Counted from the first letter of the stretch, positions 1 to 7,034 are shown. The stretch is DNA of 29,394 nucleotides from an uncultured Lachnospiraceae bacterium (GCA_910589075.1 CAJUSK010000006.1:1-29394); one strand, 5' to 3'. The notes: a model not told the origin generated them from the letters alone. Made by a program: numbers and translations.

Positions 1-1317
1 AAAAGCCAAAGCGTCTGCGGTAGGTCCTGCCATTAGAATACCTGTCAAACCAAAAAAGCGTGATAAAATCAGCATAGCGGGAATGTAGAAAATTACCTGC
101 TTTGACAGGGAAGTAATCGCTGCTTTCATGGGCTGACCGATTGCCTGGAACAACACCCCGGCACACATCTGTAAACCGTTCAAGAATGTAAGCAGTAAAT
201 AAATGTGGAAGCACTTAACGGCAAATTCTTCATATAGACTGGATTCCGTACCGAATATCCGAATAAGCTGCAACGGGAAGCACTGAAAAACAATCCATGA
301 AACAAATGTAATGATTGTAGCAACTCCGGCACTAAGCAGGAAAGTTTTTTTCACACGGTCATATTTCTTTGCGCCGTAATTAAACCCGATAATCGGCTGG
401 CTTCCGCTTGCAACACCAATACCAATGGAAAATGCAAGCATACTCACTTTCATACACAAGCCAAAGGTGGTGAGGGGAATATCTGCTCCATAGGGAGAGA
501 GTTCGCCGTATTTTGTCATCAGATTGTTTGATACGAACGCCACTACCGTTGAAGTCAAGTTATTTGCTCCGCTCGCAAATCCAAGGCTTGCGATTCTTCC
601 CGCAGTCCGAATATCCAAAGAAAAAGACTGTCTGGAAAGTCTGATCGTTTTCATTCGGAACAGATAAGCGATATTGAACAAAAGCCCAAATAACTGGCTT
701 ATAACAGTGGCAGTCGCAGCGCCCTCAACACCCCAGTGAAATACGAATATGAAAACCGGGTCAAGAATGATGTTTAAAACCGCGCCAATCATCATGGACA
801 GCATGGCATAACGCGGGCTTCCGTCCGTTCGGATTGCACTGTTAACGGTATTCCCGACAATCTGAAAGGTAAATCCAATGACGATAATACGCCCATAATC
901 AAGTGCATAGGGCAGTATATTTTCCGTTGCCCCGAATATCAGACATAGCGGTTTCAAAAAAACAAAGGCAAGAACAGTCCAGATAATGCCGAAAATGCTC
1001 CCAAACATAATCGAAGTCCCTAAGCCTTTTGCAGCTTTCTCTCCCTCGCCTTTCCCAAGGTTAAGGCTGAAAAAGGCGGCAAGACCGTCACCAAAAAGAG
1101 TGGCAATGGCAATCGTAATCGTAGCGATTGGGGCGATAATGTTCGTGGCTCCGTTCCCCAAAAAGCCTACGCCCTGACCGATAAAAATCTGGTCTACCAT
1201 GTTGTAAAGGGAATTGATAATCAAAGCTATGATACTGGGAACGGCATAGCTTGTAAGTAGTTTTCCGATTTTTTCATAACCAAGTGGATTGGTTGTCGTC
1301 TGTGTGTCATTCATCAT
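1..1317 (-). CDS. MATE family efflux transporter (C-terminus cut by window edge)
   Basis: Reading the minus strand from the ATG at 1317 gives 439 uninterrupted codons running off the window edge. The protein is strongly hydrophobic, with about a dozen membrane segments. It has typical MATE features: an N-terminal SYAVPSIIALIINSLYNMVDQIFIG stretch (shown here only by its key run NSLYNMVDQIFIG), LGNGATN, and a repeated second half starting near the SKQV segment. MATE pumps are inner-membrane cation-coupled multidrug exporters of usually about 450 residues, so only a short tail should be missing. AAAGGAGG lies just upstream of the start. A second ATG follows at 1314. The gene sits downstream of a MarR regulator on the same strand, with two MarR-type palindromes in the gap, so drug-responsive repression is likely. 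The substrate cannot be read from sequence. Confidence 0.93.
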   Translation of the reverse strand, partial: MMNDTQTTTNPLGYEKIGKLLTSYAVPSIIALIINSLYNMVDQIFIGQGVGFLGNGATNIIAPIATITIAIATLFGDGLAAFFSLNLGKGEGEKAAKGLGTSIMFGSIFGIIWTVLAFVFLKPLCLIFGATENILPYALDYGRIIVIGFTFQIVGNTVNSAIRTDGSPRYAMLSMMIGAVLNIILDPVFIFVFHWGVEGAATATVISQLFGLLFNIAYLFRMKTIRLSRQSFSLDIRTAGRIASLGFASGANNLTSTVVAFVSNNLMTKYGELSPYGADIPLTTFGLCMKVSMLAFSIGIGVASGSQPIIGFNYGAKKYDRVKKTFLLSAGVATIITFVSWIVFQCFPLQLIRIFGTESSLYEEFAVKCFHIYLLLTFLNGLQMCAGVLFQAIGQPMKAAITSLSKQVIFYIPAMLILSRFFGLTGILMAGPTADALAF

Positions 1318-1325
1318 CGTGTCCT

Positions 1326-1353
1326 CCTTTAATTAGAATTCTAAATATAAAGG
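1326..1353 (-). promoter_or_regulatory. Possible hairpin hiding the MATE ribosome binding site
   Basis: In the MATE mRNA, CCUUUA (1353-1348) can pair with UAAAGG (1331-1326). The second arm is the 5' part of the Shine-Dalgarno sequence, and the operator palindrome forms the inner stem. It begins 12 bases after the stop codon of the 13-codon leader ORF. The pairing is visible; translational control is an inference, and the structure may simply be a by-product of the operator. Confidence 0.4.
1333..1344. promoter_or_regulatory. MarR-type operator copy 1, TTAGAATTCTAA
   Basis: A perfect 12-bp palindrome immediately 5' of the MATE ribosome binding site. The same 12 bases occur at 1431-1442 and 1911-1922, all in the MarR/MATE control regions, so they are most likely the binding sites of the MarR protein encoded here. 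Confidence 0.75.
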
Positions 1354-1365
1354 CAAAAAATAGAT

Positions 1366-1407
1366 TCAGGTAATTATCGAAATAATTGTCGTGGGTGGTA
1401 ATCTCAT
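1366..1407 (-). CDS. 13-codon leader peptide upstream of the MATE gene
   Basis: On the minus strand AAAGGAGG is followed after 5 bases by ATG and the short ORF MRLPPTTIISIIT, ending in TGA at 1366. The ribosome binding site is as strong as that of the pump gene itself, which is unusual for a chance ORF. It lies between two MarR operators. Short leaders before resistance genes are known to control expression by ribosome stalling. Whether this one does is inference; it has a PP motif that could slow ribosomes. Confidence 0.5.
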   Translation of the reverse strand: MRLPPTTIISIIT

Positions 1408-1430
1408 ATGAAAACCTCCTTTCCATTTTA

Positions 1431-1442
1431 TTAGAATTCTAA
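1431..1442. promoter_or_regulatory. MarR-type operator copy 2, TTAGAATTCTAA
   Basis: Perfect 12-bp palindrome between the marR stop and the leader peptide, just downstream of a TATACT element on the minus strand. It is well placed to block a promoter for the leader and MATE gene. No good -35 was seen for that promoter. Confidence 0.75.
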
Positions 1443-1462
1443 GTATATGGGCATAAGAATAC

Positions 1463-1891
1463 CTATTTTGTATTCTCCGTCATTTGAAGAATGACCTTTT
1501 CAAAGACTTCCAAATCATTTTCGGATATACCGGCAAACATACTGTGCATATATTCATTGACACGGCTTGTAATATCGTCCTTTATCGCAAGTGTCTGTTC
1601 CGTCAATACGAGTTTTTTATAACGTCTGTCGCTGTCCAAACTTTCCCGGCGCAAATAGCCATTGCGCTCCAGATTGCTGATAAGGCTTGTGACAGAAGAA
1701 CCCTTAATCTCTAAAAATTCTTCTATATCTTTCGGGAATATGTCCCTTGCTTCAGATTCAACGATAATATAGTGCAGGATAAGACCTTGAATACTGGTTA
1801 TCTGCGTACCTGTGAAAAAACTTGAAAAGTATCTCAACATTCGCCGATTCAACTTGTCATATTTTTCCATTAGCTTTTTTTCGTTCCTCAT
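1463..1891 (-). CDS. MarR family transcriptional regulator
   Basis: A 142-residue protein, the usual MarR length. It has an N-terminal dimerisation helix, a winged helix-turn-helix at about residues 45-100 (FPKDIEEFLEIKGSSVTSLISNLERNGYL region) and the wing signature with DSDRR followed by the conserved LT (residues 81-94). The C-terminal helices complete the dimer. MarR proteins usually repress a neighbouring efflux gene and are released by small aromatic ligands. The start is preceded by GGGAGA. One palindromic site lies just after its own promoter and two lie before the MATE gene, so autoregulation and control of the pump are both expected. The effector is unknown. Confidence 0.93.
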   Translation of the reverse strand: MRNEKKLMEKYDKLNRRMLRYFSSFFTGTQITSIQGLILHYIIVESEARDIFPKDIEEFLEIKGSSVTSLISNLERNGYLRRESLDSDRRYKKLVLTEQTLAIKDDITSRVNEYMHSMFAGISENDLEVFEKVILQMTENTK

Positions 1892-1910
1892 GCTATCTCC
1901 CTGTCCCTAC

Positions 1911-1922
1911 TTAGAATTCTAA
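1911..1922. promoter_or_regulatory. MarR-type operator copy 3, TTAGAATTCTAA
   Basis: Perfect palindrome starting a few bases downstream of the predicted marR transcription start, so bound protein would block marR transcription (autoregulation). Confidence 0.78.
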
Positions 1923-1934
1923 TTGCAAGAATTC

Positions 1935-1963
1935 ATTTTACTGCTACACATTTCAGTTGTCAA
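1935..1963 (-). promoter_or_regulatory. marR promoter, TTGACA-17-TAAAAT
   Basis: On the minus strand a consensus TTGACA (1963-1958), a 17-bp spacer and TAAAAT (1940-1935) precede marR. The operator at 1911-1922 overlaps or follows the start site. From here to about 2148 no gene or other element was recognised. Confidence 0.75.
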
Positions 1964-2148
1964 GTAGGTGAGAAAAGTTTATACCATTTTCATAAATGAC
2001 GGAAAAGAATTTTTGCATAACTTTGGTAAAGATGTCGTGTGGCATATCAAGGCTCTTTCCCTTAAAAGTAGCAAATTGGTAGTAAACTCAGCTTGAAATC
2101 CTGCTTGTATGACCGTAAATCAAGGCTTATTTGAGATAATCAACCATT

Positions 2149-2395
2149 TTAAAGGAAAAAGACATTATATTTTTCGTTATGGGGAAGAGATTTAGATTCA
2201 GGCGGTATAGCCCCATAAGAGTTGTACCGCCTTTTTCTGATCTCATGCGCCTTGTTGTTTCGGTAGTATGTCAGAAAAAAATGGATTTCACCTGTAAAGT
2301 TGAAAATGATAACCACTTCTTCCTCTTCTCGCTGCTTTGCTGTATACTCTGCGGACAGCTTCAAAAACCTGTCGTGGCTGATTGCCCCACTTATA
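2149..2395 (-). pseudogene. Remnant of the C-terminus of a large serine recombinase
   Basis: The minus-strand frame reads ...ISGAISHDRFLKLSAEYTAKQRE, then EEEVVIIFNFTGE, to a stop at 2149. The first part matches what I know of the coiled-coil segment of large serine recombinases of the TnpX/TndX type (ISHDRFLKLSAEYxAEQ). The 'IIFNFTGE' run resembles the DUF4368-like C-terminus, which normally lies some 60-100 residues further on. The join therefore suggests an internal deletion, and the catalytic domain is absent. An 8-bp hairpin (2200-2207 with 2225-2232) followed by TTTTT on the plus strand lies inside. This is probably a scar of an integrative element that may once have carried the neighbouring efflux genes. 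Identification is from memory of the family, without alignment. Confidence 0.5.
2200..2236 (+). terminator. Hairpin AGGCGGTA/TACCGCCT followed by TTTTT
   Basis: Perfect 8-bp arms with a 17-base loop and a short T-run on the plus strand. No plus-strand gene precedes it, so function is doubtful. Confidence 0.3.
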
Positions 2396-2415
2396 CAAAA
2401 GAAAGTGAGGCGGAA

Positions 2416-3804
2416 TTATGGTGCAAGCCCGTGTTCTTGCTTCCAGTCTGTCCACTGCTTGTCATCCATCAGCAGCTTCCAGGCGCCCCGGTAGTCCAGG
2501 CCAAAGTGATCCAGACATCCCATCAGGTTGGAGCATATGACTCCGAAAGGATGACTGGCTCCAACACAACAGTCGCTTTCCGGGTTTATCTGGCTTTTCA
2601 GGTGTAGCTGGCTGCCCTGATAGTCGTCTTTGGCGTCCTGGGTAGTGCGGAACTTGTCCAGCAATGTTGTCCAGATCTTCTTCAGCCGGAGGTTTTGGAT
2701 GCCTTTTGTCACCCAGATGGCGTAGATCAGGGTGCTATACTCTGTTCGTTCATGGTTTTTCCCGTCGGGCAGGTATTCCAGGAAGTATTCCAGCACTTCT
2801 TCCCGGCCATTGAGTTTGCTCAGGCAGGTGAACAGGATATTCCTGTCGTTCTGGTCCAGGTCCCCACGGTACAACTGGTCCTTCAGCAGTCCGGCGCGGA
2901 TTTCCGGGTAGTCCTTCAAAGCGGAGAAGATGTGGCACGCATCCCAGAAGGGCTGGCCACGCAGAGCGGACATCTTCTCCAGTACCTGGGGCCACCAGTT
3001 TTCTTTGACCTTCCAACCGCCTTCATAGCAGATAACAGAGATAGCTTCTGGATAAGCTCCTGAGTCCCACAAGACACCAATCTGTTCCACCATGCCAGGC
3101 ACATGGAAATGGCATAGCATTTTGATGAGGGTCATGCGCAGCCTGGGGTCCTGTTCGCTGTCACAGGCTCTTTTGAAGTAGGTTTTCTGTTTAGCGGGCA
3201 GCACCTGGAATTTGTAGCAACTCTCCACGATCTCAACACGACCCGGCACATCCTCTGTCCCCTCATACAAATCCATCAACTCCTGGGGCTTGCCGTCCAG
3301 ATACAGGCCGAAATCCATCATCTCATCGTCGTATCCAGCGATCACCTCGCGGGTCCAGCGCTCGTACCAGGTCAGAAAGTCCGGCTCCCGCATGACGGTG
3401 GGCGTACCACACTGATCCTCGTCGTAGTAGATCACCCGGCCCCGGTCTGCGCCGTCAAGAATCAGGCCGGTCATCAGGGTGCAGCCCTGTGTCCCCAGAG
3501 GCAGGACTGCACCGGAAGAATAGTCACAGAGCTGACAGGGTTCCGATGCCTCCAGCGAGTATAAGCCGTAGAAGGGTCCTGCCCCGCCATTCCCCATCCA
3601 CAGCAGAAAATTCCGATACCCCTCTGGCAGAGAAATGTCGAAGTGTGTTTCAAAAGCGGCTATCCGCTCTTCCGAGGCGGGCGGCTTCAACTGATATTTG
3701 TGACTATCTGCGCCAAAGCGGGAAAAATCTGAGTCCGCTTTTCCGGCTTGTTTAAGCTGTTTGCGCAGTTTACCAACCCAAGCCGGCTGTATATTTTTTA
3801 CCAT
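2416..3804 (-). CDS. SMI1/KNR4 (SUKH) family protein with long C-terminal extension
   Basis: A 462-residue soluble protein with no signal peptide. Residues about 42-160 form a SUKH domain. The pattern 'PPASEERIAAFETHFDISLPEGYRNFLLWMGNGGAGP' starts it (key run LPEGYRNFLLWMGNGG), and it ends with the FLTWYERW helix. The remaining 300 residues are mainly helical and not recognised. SUKH proteins are often immunity proteins against secreted polymorphic toxins, but stand-alone and enlarged SUKH proteins with unknown roles are also common. No toxin gene is adjacent. The start has AGAGGA 7 bases upstream. It is flanked by recombinase and acetyltransferase remnants, so the stretch is an accessory island. 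A second, shorter SUKH gene lies at 15453. Confidence 0.8.
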   Translation of the reverse strand: MVKNIQPAWVGKLRKQLKQAGKADSDFSRFGADSHKYQLKPPASEERIAAFETHFDISLPEGYRNFLLWMGNGGAGPFYGLYSLEASEPCQLCDYSSGAVLPLGTQGCTLMTGLILDGADRGRVIYYDEDQCGTPTVMREPDFLTWYERWTREVIAGYDDEMMDFGLYLDGKPQELMDLYEGTEDVPGRVEIVESCYKFQVLPAKQKTYFKRACDSEQDPRLRMTLIKMLCHFHVPGMVEQIGVLWDSGAYPEAISVICYEGGWKVKENWWPQVLEKMSALRGQPFWDACHIFSALKDYPEIRAGLLKDQLYRGDLDQNDRNILFTCLSKLNGREEVLEYFLEYLPDGKNHERTEYSTLIYAIWVTKGIQNLRLKKIWTTLLDKFRTTQDAKDDYQGSQLHLKSQINPESDCCVGASHPFGVICSNLMGCLDHFGLDYRGAWKLLMDDKQWTDWKQEHGLAP

Positions 3805-3859
3805 AACAAATCCTCTTTTCTTACTTTATTGGGAATTACAAGCCATGCAGTCGATATTT

Positions 3860-4329
3860 TTAGGAAGTAGTCTTTAAGAGAGATTCAATATTGCCTGACT
3901 GTATCTCGGCTATATGCTGTGCAATCCGTTCCTTTGGCCAATCCCACCATTTTATTTTTAGCAAAGCGTTGATTGTTTCTTTGGAAAATCGCTTTCTTAT
4001 AGGTTTGGCCGGAATGCCGCCAACGATTGTATACGGAGGGACATCTTTTGTAACGACGGCGCGTGTTCCGATAACGGCACCGTCTCCAATCGTAACACCT
4101 GCTAAAATGACTGCTTCATAGCCAATCCAAACATCATTTCCGATAACTATATCGCCTTTGTTATCCCAACACTTTCCACGCTGATTACTTTTTAAGAAAA
4201 CCAAACCGTCATCAAAACGTTCTTTCATCCAATTCTTTTTTGATAACACTTGTATATCATGATTGTTGGAAATCGCACAACATATATGTTCTTTTTCTAT
4301 ATTTTGTGTGTTACTCTGATATATTCCAT
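3860..4329 (-). pseudogene. Frameshifted chimera: YoaP-like N-terminus joined to CatB-like hexapeptide acetyltransferase
   Basis: The C-terminal part (from about 4170 downward) is a left-handed beta-helix acetyltransferase tail of the CatB/Vat type: IVIGNDVWIGYEAVILAGVTIG, GAVIGTRAVVTKDVPPY, VGGIPAKPIRKRF and the family ending KWWDWP (only key runs given). The 5' part does not belong to that family. After an AGAGG site, the ATG at 4329 reads MEYIRVTHK. A single missing A in the AAAA run (about 4302) then shifts to a frame reading NIEKEHICCAIS...KKNWMKERFDDG, which resembles the start of YoaP-type GNAT proteins. The two pieces meet near NQRGK/CWDNKGD. The acetyltransferase lacks its N-terminal half and catalytic histidine region, so it is almost certainly inactive. 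An alternative GTG start at 4249 would give a 129-residue fragment. Confidence 0.65.
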
Positions 4330-4381
4330 AAAGATACCTCTGTAAATCCCGATTGCCGTTGCTTTATTATATATCCCCTTT

Positions 4382-4582
4382 TCACCAAATGAAAGAAAAT
4401 CCGTACACTATCTGTTGAAACGATGACTTTGCACGTATGGCACATTTTTCTGAGGACAGGAAAAATGACACAGATAAAGGCAAACACAGAAAGGCAAAAG
4501 ACTGTATTTTTTCAAAGGTCAACGTAACAGACTGACTTCCGTTACTCTGTACATATTCCCATAAGGTACTATATTTGCTCAT
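4382..4582 (-). pseudogene. Truncated small protein of the MSKYxxLWEYV type
   Basis: A 66-codon ORF with a good AAGGAG site. The first 27 residues (MSKYSTLWEYVQSNGSQSV then TLTFEKIQ) resemble a small uncharacterised clostridial family of about 70 residues, recalled from memory. The remainder (SFAFLCLPLSVSFFLSS...) does not fit that family in any frame, which suggests the 3' end was replaced by a deletion or insertion. TTGTAA and TATAAC, 17 bp apart, lie upstream as a weak promoter. Function unknown. Confidence 0.4.
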
Positions 4583-4721
4583 TGTATTTTGCTCCTTACA
4601 GATACTGATGTATATATGGTTATAAAATCTTTATCTGCCATTTACAATGTACATTTATAAAGGATTTCCAAATGGTGACAGAAATCCGAAAAGAGAGAAT
4701 CGGAAACCGTCCAACAGCCCA

Positions 4722-4750
4722 ATGACAAATGCGGCCAGGTGCGCTATAAT
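4722..4750 (+). promoter_or_regulatory. Promoter candidate ATGACA-17-TATAAT
   Basis: Consensus -10 with a one-mismatch -35 at ideal spacing. It would transcribe toward the MBL gene. Confidence 0.5.
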
Positions 4751-4847
4751 AAGAACAAAACTGCATATTTCTGTCAGAACAGGGAGGCAGGCAGCCGGAT
4801 AAGGGAAGGGCTGTATCATTGGGGCAAATGAAACTTACAGATGCACA

Positions 4848-4876
4848 TTGTCAAATACTGCCAGTCAAAATATCTT
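4848..4876 (+). promoter_or_regulatory. Promoter candidate TTGTCA-17-TATCTT
   Basis: Closer to the MBL start (leader about 40 bases). The hexamers are each one or two bases off consensus. Confidence 0.45.
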
Positions 4877-4922
4877 AATTAAAACTGTCAGTGTATCGGA
4901 TCTGAAATAAAGGAATCAAACA

Positions 4923-5741
4923 ATGAAAATTATAAATCTGATTGAAGATACGCAAGGAACAGAAGGGTTACATGCAGAGCATGGCCTGAGTATTTATATA
5001 GAAACATCTCGCCATAAAATTCTTGTTGACACCGGTGCTTCGGAAAAGACATGGGAAAACGCAGAGCGCTTGGGGGTAAGGCCGGAGGAAATAGATACAG
5101 TGTTTTTAAGCCACGGGCATTACGACCATTCGGGCGGGATTCTGTCTTTTTCAAAGATAAATCCCAATGCCAGGATCTGTCTGCATCCGTCGGCCGGTTT
5201 TGCGTATTATAACCTGAGAGACAATCGGGAAAAATATATAGGAATAGATGCGGAAATATTGCAGTTGCCTCAGTGTATTCTTCTTCAGGCGGGATACCGG
5301 GTGGATGAAGAGATTTCTGTGTTTGGAGACGTTACAGGAAGAAGGAAATGGCCTGGGAGCAATTTGACTCTCAAGCGGAAAGAGGGGAATCGGTTCGTAC
5401 AGGATTCCTTTGACCATGAGCAATATATTGTTGTTGAGGAACGGGGACGAAAGGTTCTGTTGTCAGGTTGTGCCCACAATGGGATATTGAATATTCTGGA
5501 CCGGTATGGGGAACTTTATGGAGGCAGGCCGGACATAGTGATCAGCGGTTTTCACATGATGAAAAAGGAACCCTACGATGAGAAAGATATTGCGGTAATC
5601 AGAGATATTGGGGAAGAACTGAGCGGGATGGACACCCTTTTCTATACAGGACACTGCACCGGCATGCAGGCTTTTCATATCATGAAGGAATCTATGGGAG
5701 ATCAGTTACAGTACATGCATGCCGGTGACAGAATCCTGTGA
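4923..5741 (+). CDS. MBL-fold metallo-hydrolase
   Basis: A 272-residue cytoplasmic protein. The metallo-beta-lactamase signature SHGHYDHSGG (residues about 63-72) gives the HxHxDH metal ligands. LVDTGAS precedes it, SGCAHNG (about 181-187) gives the third histidine and SGFHMMK (about 207) and YTGHCTG (about 240) complete the set. The layout matches the subfamily named after 7,8-dihydropterin-6-yl-methyl-4-(beta-D-ribofuranosyl)aminobenzene 5'-phosphate synthase, whose bacterial members have mostly undefined substrates. The gene appears monocistronic, with a promoter upstream and a terminator at 5894-5919. A redox or phosphodiesterase role is possible, but the sequence does not decide. Confidence 0.88.
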   Translation: MKIINLIEDTQGTEGLHAEHGLSIYIETSRHKILVDTGASEKTWENAERLGVRPEEIDTVFLSHGHYDHSGGILSFSKINPNARICLHPSAGFAYYNLRDNREKYIGIDAEILQLPQCILLQAGYRVDEEISVFGDVTGRRKWPGSNLTLKRKEGNRFVQDSFDHEQYIVVEERGRKVLLSGCAHNGILNILDRYGELYGGRPDIVISGFHMMKKEPYDEKDIAVIRDIGEELSGMDTLFYTGHCTGMQAFHIMKESMGDQLQYMHAGDRIL

Positions 5742-5808
5742 AATGTTGCATGATACAGACTGGCGGAGTGGTTCCTATCTTTGGTGAATTATGACTTTTC
5801 GTATCTAG

Positions 5809-5829
5809 TGTACTGACTCATTTACATTA
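5809..5829 (+). repeat. Solitary copy of the inverted-repeat end seen at 19168
   Basis: TGTACTGACTCATTTACATT matches the left end of the 19168-20331 element at 19 of 20 positions. No matching opposite end was found nearby, so it is either a leftover end or a target site. It lies between the MBL stop and its terminator. Confidence 0.5.
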
Positions 5830-5893
5830 TGGGCAGATTTTGGGGAAGTGCTGATGGAATAGCTGTATTTTGAAACAATCGGATAAAAAACGG

Positions 5894-5919
5894 AGAATCC
5901 TGTATAGGGTTCTTTTTTT
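5894..5919 (+). terminator. Rho-independent terminator after the MBL gene
   Basis: AGAATCC/GGGTTCT stem (one G-U pair), 6-base loop, then seven T. Confidence 0.8.
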
Positions 5920-5987
5920 GTGCTAATTATACAAAAAGCATAGTAAAATATTGTGAAAAACAGAGAATGGAATAAGAAATGCACAAA

Positions 5988-6005
5988 ATACGACATGTGT
6001 CGTAT
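5988..6005. promoter_or_regulatory. Palindrome ATACGACATGTGTCGTAT, probable Crp/Fnr-family site
   Basis: Two perfect 8-bp arms separated by 2 bp. Its centre (5996.5) is 41-42 bp upstream of the start site predicted from the -10 TATAAC at 6026-6031. The -35 region is poor, as expected for a class II activated promoter. The neighbouring Crp/Fnr gene is the natural candidate binder. Confidence 0.6.
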
Positions 6006-6025
6006 CTAAAGACAGGGAATTTTTA

Positions 6026-6031
6026 TATAAC
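6026..6031 (+). promoter_or_regulatory. -10 element TATAAC of the Crp/Fnr regulator gene
   Basis: A good -10 hexamer without a recognisable -35 at 16-18 bp, where the palindrome half-site lies instead. The start site would be near 6038, about 100 bases before the ATG. Confidence 0.5.
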
Positions 6032-6140
6032 ATAAACATAACAGACAGCCGCATCTGCAAAATATACCATCAACATAACAGAAGCAGTGTGGTGGAAGCA
6101 AACGGCGCATATAGCTAAAACAGAACAGAGGAATCGACAT

Positions 6141-6854
6141 ATGAAATCAGGGCAGGCATTCAGGGAGATCATAGAAAAGTTAGGCAAAGAGCAATCCGTT
6201 TATCTGAGTGATTTTTTCAGGGATTGTCCCGGTGAGGTGGTGCAGGCGATGCAGTATGTGAAGATTCCCAGAGGGCAGACTATTTTGCAGGCCGGGCGGG
6301 GGTGTGAGTATGTATGGGTCGTCATAAAAGGGGAAGTGAGCGGAGAAGATATTCAGATGACCGGTAATGTGTACAGTTTTTTTGAGCAGTCGGGAATCGG
6401 CATCATCGGGGATTATGAACTGTTTGCAGGGCTTCCTGAGATTCAGAAGACGGTGGGTGCGGCTACGGACTGTGAGGCACTGCGGATTCCGTCAGCAGTC
6501 TATATGAAGTGGGTGAAGCAGGATCGGAACGCACTGTTTATGCGGGCGCAGGTATTGGCCCGGACGCTGGCGAAGGAGATCTCCAATGAACGCAAGTACC
6601 TGTTGTTAAATGCCAGGGACAGGCTGGTGCTGTATCTGACCGGCGCCTATGGAAAGTGGGGAGGCGACGGGGAATGTGTACTGAAAAAGACACAGGCGCA
6701 GTTGGCGCAGAGAATTGGGATGAATGTGCGGACAGTCCAGAGGAGTATTCTGCGGCTGGAACAGGAGGGATTTATCTCATACCGCAGCGGCAGAATCCAT
6801 ATTTCCAGACAGCAGTATGAAATGCTGCTGGAATACAGAGATGCAAAACTCTGA
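6141..6854 (+). CDS. Crp/Fnr family transcriptional regulator
   Basis: 237 residues from the ATG at 6141, chosen because AGAGGA lies 8 bases upstream. The upstream GTG at 6087 has no ribosome binding site. Residues about 25-130 form the cyclic-nucleotide-binding-like beta-roll (VKIPRGQTILQAG, WVVIKGEVSG, GIIGDYELFAG). Residues about 165-225 are the winged HTH (KKTQAQLAQRIGMNVRTVQRSILRLEQEG, key run RIGMNVRTVQRSI). No iron-sulphur cysteine pattern is present, so it is not a classical Fnr. The effector is unknown. It stands immediately upstream of the nucleoside operon, separated by 180 bp with a hairpin, so it may control that operon as well as itself. This is inference from position. Confidence 0.88.
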   Translation: MKSGQAFREIIEKLGKEQSVYLSDFFRDCPGEVVQAMQYVKIPRGQTILQAGRGCEYVWVVIKGEVSGEDIQMTGNVYSFFEQSGIGIIGDYELFAGLPEIQKTVGAATDCEALRIPSAVYMKWVKQDRNALFMRAQVLARTLAKEISNERKYLLLNARDRLVLYLTGAYGKWGGDGECVLKKTQAQLAQRIGMNVRTVQRSILRLEQEGFISYRSGRIHISRQQYEMLLEYRDAKL

Positions 6855-6884
6855 TTTATGGCGGATAAATGAATGGCCATGTGA

Positions 6885-6918
6885 CAGGTTTCATAATGCT
6901 CTGTAAAGATGAAACCTG
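6885..6918. other. 10-bp perfect inverted repeat after the Crp/Fnr gene
   Basis: CAGGTTTCAT and ATGAAACCTG separated by 14 bases. No T-run follows, so it is not a typical terminator. It might be a leader hairpin of the nucleoside operon or a binding site. Confidence 0.45.
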
Positions 6919-6948
6919 GGGAACAGTGAATCAAAACAGGGAATTGTT

Positions 6949-6960
6949 AAACACGTGTTT
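6949..6960. promoter_or_regulatory. Palindrome AAACACGTGTTT before the nucleoside operon
   Basis: A perfect 12-bp palindrome 75 bp before the deoD start. It shares the ACA-NN-TGT core of the palindrome at 5988 but not its flanks. No clear -10 lies at a class I or class II distance, so its role is uncertain. Confidence 0.35.
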
Positions 6961-7034
6961 GTGCCAGCCGGTTCAGGCAAAACAGACAGAGTTTCACAGT
7001 TTCCTGAAAAATAATAAAAAAGGAGAAACGAATT

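Larger units (their letters stand above)
4583..4922. other. 340-bp intergenic region with two plus-strand promoter candidates
   Basis: Between the divergent small gene and the MBL gene. It contains ATGACA-17-TATAAT (4722-4727, 4745-4750) and TTGTCA-17-TATCTT (4848-4853, 4871-4876). Use of the first would give a leader of about 165 bases. A 15-codon ORF starts at 4828 without a convincing ribosome binding site. No structured RNA was recognised. Confidence 0.5.

Noticed and set aside
2179..2607. Plus-strand ORF of 142 codons
   Set aside because: It spans the recombinase remnant and the end of the SUKH gene in antisense and lacks a ribosome binding site.
6087..6140. Extended N-terminus of the Crp/Fnr protein from GTG 6087
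   Set aside because: No ribosome binding site, while AGAGGA is well placed before the ATG at 6141.
6949..6960. Second Crp/Fnr-type site controlling the nucleoside operon
   Set aside because: It shares only the ACA-NN-TGT core with the site at 5988 and lacks a suitably placed -10, so it is listed as a palindrome without asserting this role.
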